64,000 bases of DNA from Acidimicrobiales bacterium (lineage in GTDB: Bacteria > Actinomycetota > Acidimicrobiia > Acidimicrobiales > SZUA-35): assembly GCA_028285495.1 (NCBI GenBank), contig JANQPB010000018.1, forward strand, positions 1 through 64,000. The letters run 5' to 3'. Within the stretch, counting starts at the first letter, position 1; the number at the start of each line of letters is the position of its first letter. The notes under the pieces were generated by a model. That model was not told where the DNA came from and searched no databases. It worked only from the letters and a program-made list of their open reading frames with translations. The position numbers were made by a program, and so were the translations under genes. Of the stretch, positions 62,449-64,000 are shown one piece after another.

Positions 62449-64000
62449 CCGCGAACGGCTTCGCCGGCACCGGCCAGCTCCTCCGGCTGATCCTGCGCCT
62501 CGACCGGATCAAGCTCGCGCTCTGGTTGCTCGGCCTCCTCGCCGTGATCGCTGTGACGCCGATCTCGCTTCGGGCCATCGTCGACGCCGAGGCCGAGGCG
62601 GACGGGACCACCGCCGAGCAGGTGCTGGCCGAGCAGGCGGCGCTGATCGAGACAAACGGGGCCTCGATCGCCCTCCAGGGCCCGCCGGACGCTCTCGACA
62701 CGTTCGGCGGTCGCTACGCCTTCGAGATCGGTGCCTTCACGCTGGCCGTCGTCGCCCTGATGAACATCCTGCTCATCGCCCGCCACACCAGGGCCGAGGA
62801 GGAGTCGGGTCGGGCCGAGCTGGTACGGGCCGCTGCGGTCGGCCCCTGGAGCGCGCTGGCCGCCGTCGGGTCGGTGGCCCTGATCACCAACGGGCTGCTC
62901 GGGCTCGGCACCAGCGCCGTGTTCATCGCCGACGGGCGGCCCGTCGACCGCTCGTTGCTCTACGGGGCGAGCGTCGCCCTGTGCGGGTTGCTGTTCGCCG
63001 CGCTGTCCCTGATCTGGGTCCAGGTGTTCGAGTACGGGCGGGCCGCCACCGGCATGTCGCTGGCGGTGCTCGGGGCCTCGTTCGCCCTGCGGGCGGTCGG
63101 CGACGTGCAGGACAACTGGCTGATCCTCCTCTCGCCGCTCGGCTGGGTCCAGGCCGTCGATGCCTTCGGCGATCCCGCTGTCTGGCCGTTCGTGCTGTCG
63201 TTGGCCGCGGTGGTCGTGACCGTCGCCGTCGCCATCGCCCTCGTGGTAAGGCGTGACGTCGGGGCCGGACTGATCGAGCAGCGCCCGGGACCGCCGCAGG
63301 CCGACCCCACCCTGCCCCACCCGCTCGGCCTGGCCTGGCGGCTGCAGCGCTCGACGCTGTTGTGGTGGACGGTCGGCGCCGTCGCCCTCGGCGCCCTCTA
63401 CGGGTCGGTCATCAGCTCGATCGACGACTTCGTCGAGGACAGCGAGGCCATGCGGGAGGTGCTCGAAGGGCTCGGCATGAGCGGCGACGCCCTCCGCGAC
63501 GGGTTCATCACCGTCATCCTCTCGCTGATCGCCCTCATCACCACGGCCGGCGTCATCCAGTCGCTGCTGCGGCCCCGCAGCGAGGAGGTGTCCGGCCGGG
63601 CCGAGGCCGTGCTGGCGTGCTCGATCTCCCGTCGGGCCTGGCTCGGCTCCCACGTGCTGCTGAGCCTCGCGGCCGCGCCATCGTTCATGCTGGCCGCGGC
63701 CGTCGGGCTCTCGATCACCGACGCCCTCGTCGCCGGCGGCTTCACCGATGTGGGGGCGACGCTGGCGGCGGCGCTGGTCCGGGTGCCAGCCCTCTGGGCC
63801 GTCGCCGGCATCGGTGTGCTGCTCTACGGCTGGGTCCGCCGCTTCAGTCTCGGGGTCTGGGCGGTGTTCGCCGGGGTGGCGATCGTGTTCCTCTTCGGCG
63901 ACCTGCTCCGGCTGCCCGATGCGGTGCTGAACCTCTCGCCGATCGGCCACGTGACCCACCTGCCGGGCGGCGACCAGGGGTGGTTGTCGGTCGTCGTGCT
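62445..64000 (+). CDS. ABC-2-type exporter permease, C-terminus beyond the window
   Basis: A frame of about 518 codons, open to the window end. GTG 62445 overlaps the ATPase stop by 4 nt. About twelve hydrophobic segments in two similar halves (first helix near residues 22-42; second half begins LGLAWRLQRSTLLWWTVGAV) match the duplicated exporter permeases of the polyketide-antibiotic-exporter type. Conserved EEESGRAELVRA and SEEVSGRAEAVLA (one per half) are the family's cytosolic loop motif. With the ATPase it should export a hydrophobic compound or lipid. Confidence 0.9.
   Translation, partial: MTANGFAGTGQLLRLILRLDRIKLALWLLGLLAVIAVTPISLRAIVDAEAEADGTTAEQVLAEQAALIETNGASIALQGPPDALDTFGGRYAFEIGAFTLAVVALMNILLIARHTRAEEESGRAELVRAAAVGPWSALAAVGSVALITNGLLGLGTSAVFIADGRPVDRSLLYGASVALCGLLFAALSLIWVQVFEYGRAATGMSLAVLGASFALRAVGDVQDNWLILLSPLGWVQAVDAFGDPAVWPFVLSLAAVVVTVAVAIALVVRRDVGAGLIEQRPGPPQADPTLPHPLGLAWRLQRSTLLWWTVGAVALGALYGSVISSIDDFVEDSEAMREVLEGLGMSGDALRDGFITVILSLIALITTAGVIQSLLRPRSEEVSGRAEAVLACSISRRAWLGSHVLLSLAAAPSFMLAAAVGLSITDALVAGGFTDVGATLAAALVRVPALWAVAGIGVLLYGWVRRFSLGVWAVFAGVAIVFLFGDLLRLPDAVLNLSPIGHVTHLPGGDQGWLSVVV

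Overview
The window is 64 kb of very GC-rich bacterial DNA, packed with genes on both strands. The cargo points to an actinobacterium: two WhiB-family Fe-S regulators, a PdtaS-type kinase tail-to-tail with a WhiB1-like gene, a DUF3107 protein, two DUF2510 proteins, a HelD-type helicase, and many genes that appear to be leaderless. A System I (Ccm) cytochrome c maturation operon is unusual for the familiar actinobacteria (Mycobacterium, Streptomyces, Corynebacterium). My best guess is a deep-branching lineage such as Acidimicrobiia, but that is inference. I found no tRNA or rRNA gene, no insertion sequence, no prophage and no CRISPR array. Most of the window is chromosomal housekeeping.

Layout. 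0-4.1 kb: a small membrane protein, a GT-B glycosyltransferase, a GH63-like glycosidase and a class E-type sortase, with short tandem repeats between the last two. 4.2-11.0 kb: a complete ccmABCDEFGHI operon. 11-18.9 kb: a SixA-like phosphatase, an SDR, a RidA-like protein, DUF1028 and DUF427 proteins, a Gfo/Idh/MocA dehydrogenase with a flavin monooxygenase, a CorA-like transporter and an L,D-transpeptidase. 19-25.4 kb: a SufR-like regulator divergent from an Mrp Fe-S carrier, then DUF3107, two ArsA/Get3-like ATPases, pdtaS and whiB1. 25.8-30.9 kb: GDPD, a diacylglycerol-kinase-like protein, etfBA and an M20 hydrolase. 31-38.8 kb: an AddB/AddA-like helicase-nuclease pair, a 56-aa DUF2510 protein and a stand-alone RecB-type Fe-S nuclease. 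38.9-49.9 kb: a TPM protein, a lipoprotein, an HEXXH protein, an ABC1 kinase, ferrochelatase, a second WhiB, an EEP nuclease, a DUF2510 membrane protein, a HelD-like ATPase and a thioesterase. 49.9-55.5 kb: a Fur-family regulator divergent from dps, and a type II topoisomerase pair (parC-parE). 55.9-58.2 kb: a CbxX-type AAA ATPase, then a gene-poor stretch with hairpin repeats, long stem-loops and one small ribbon-helix-helix-like gene. 58.2-64 kb: a mycoredoxin-like protein, a site-2 protease, a GGDEF-EAL protein and an ABC exporter whose permease runs off the window end.

How it fits together. Three threads recur: Fe-S and redox handling (SufR-like/Mrp, WhiB1, second WhiB, Fe-S nucleases, Fur/Dps, mycoredoxin, ETF), haem (ccm operon, ferrochelatase), and DNA maintenance (AddAB-like pair, RecB-like nuclease, HelD, topoisomerase). 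The clearest sequence-level signal is a TAnnnT hexamer 5-10 nt before the start codon of about nineteen transcription-unit first genes. This implies widespread leaderless initiation, and I used it to choose several starts. Several perfect inverted repeats sit on such promoters (SufR-like, etfBA, dps, ABC exporter) and are good operator candidates. I did not find an obviously new multigene system. The most open questions are the hairpin and stem-loop region at 56.9-57.2 kb and an ArsA-like gene with no ordinary start codon.
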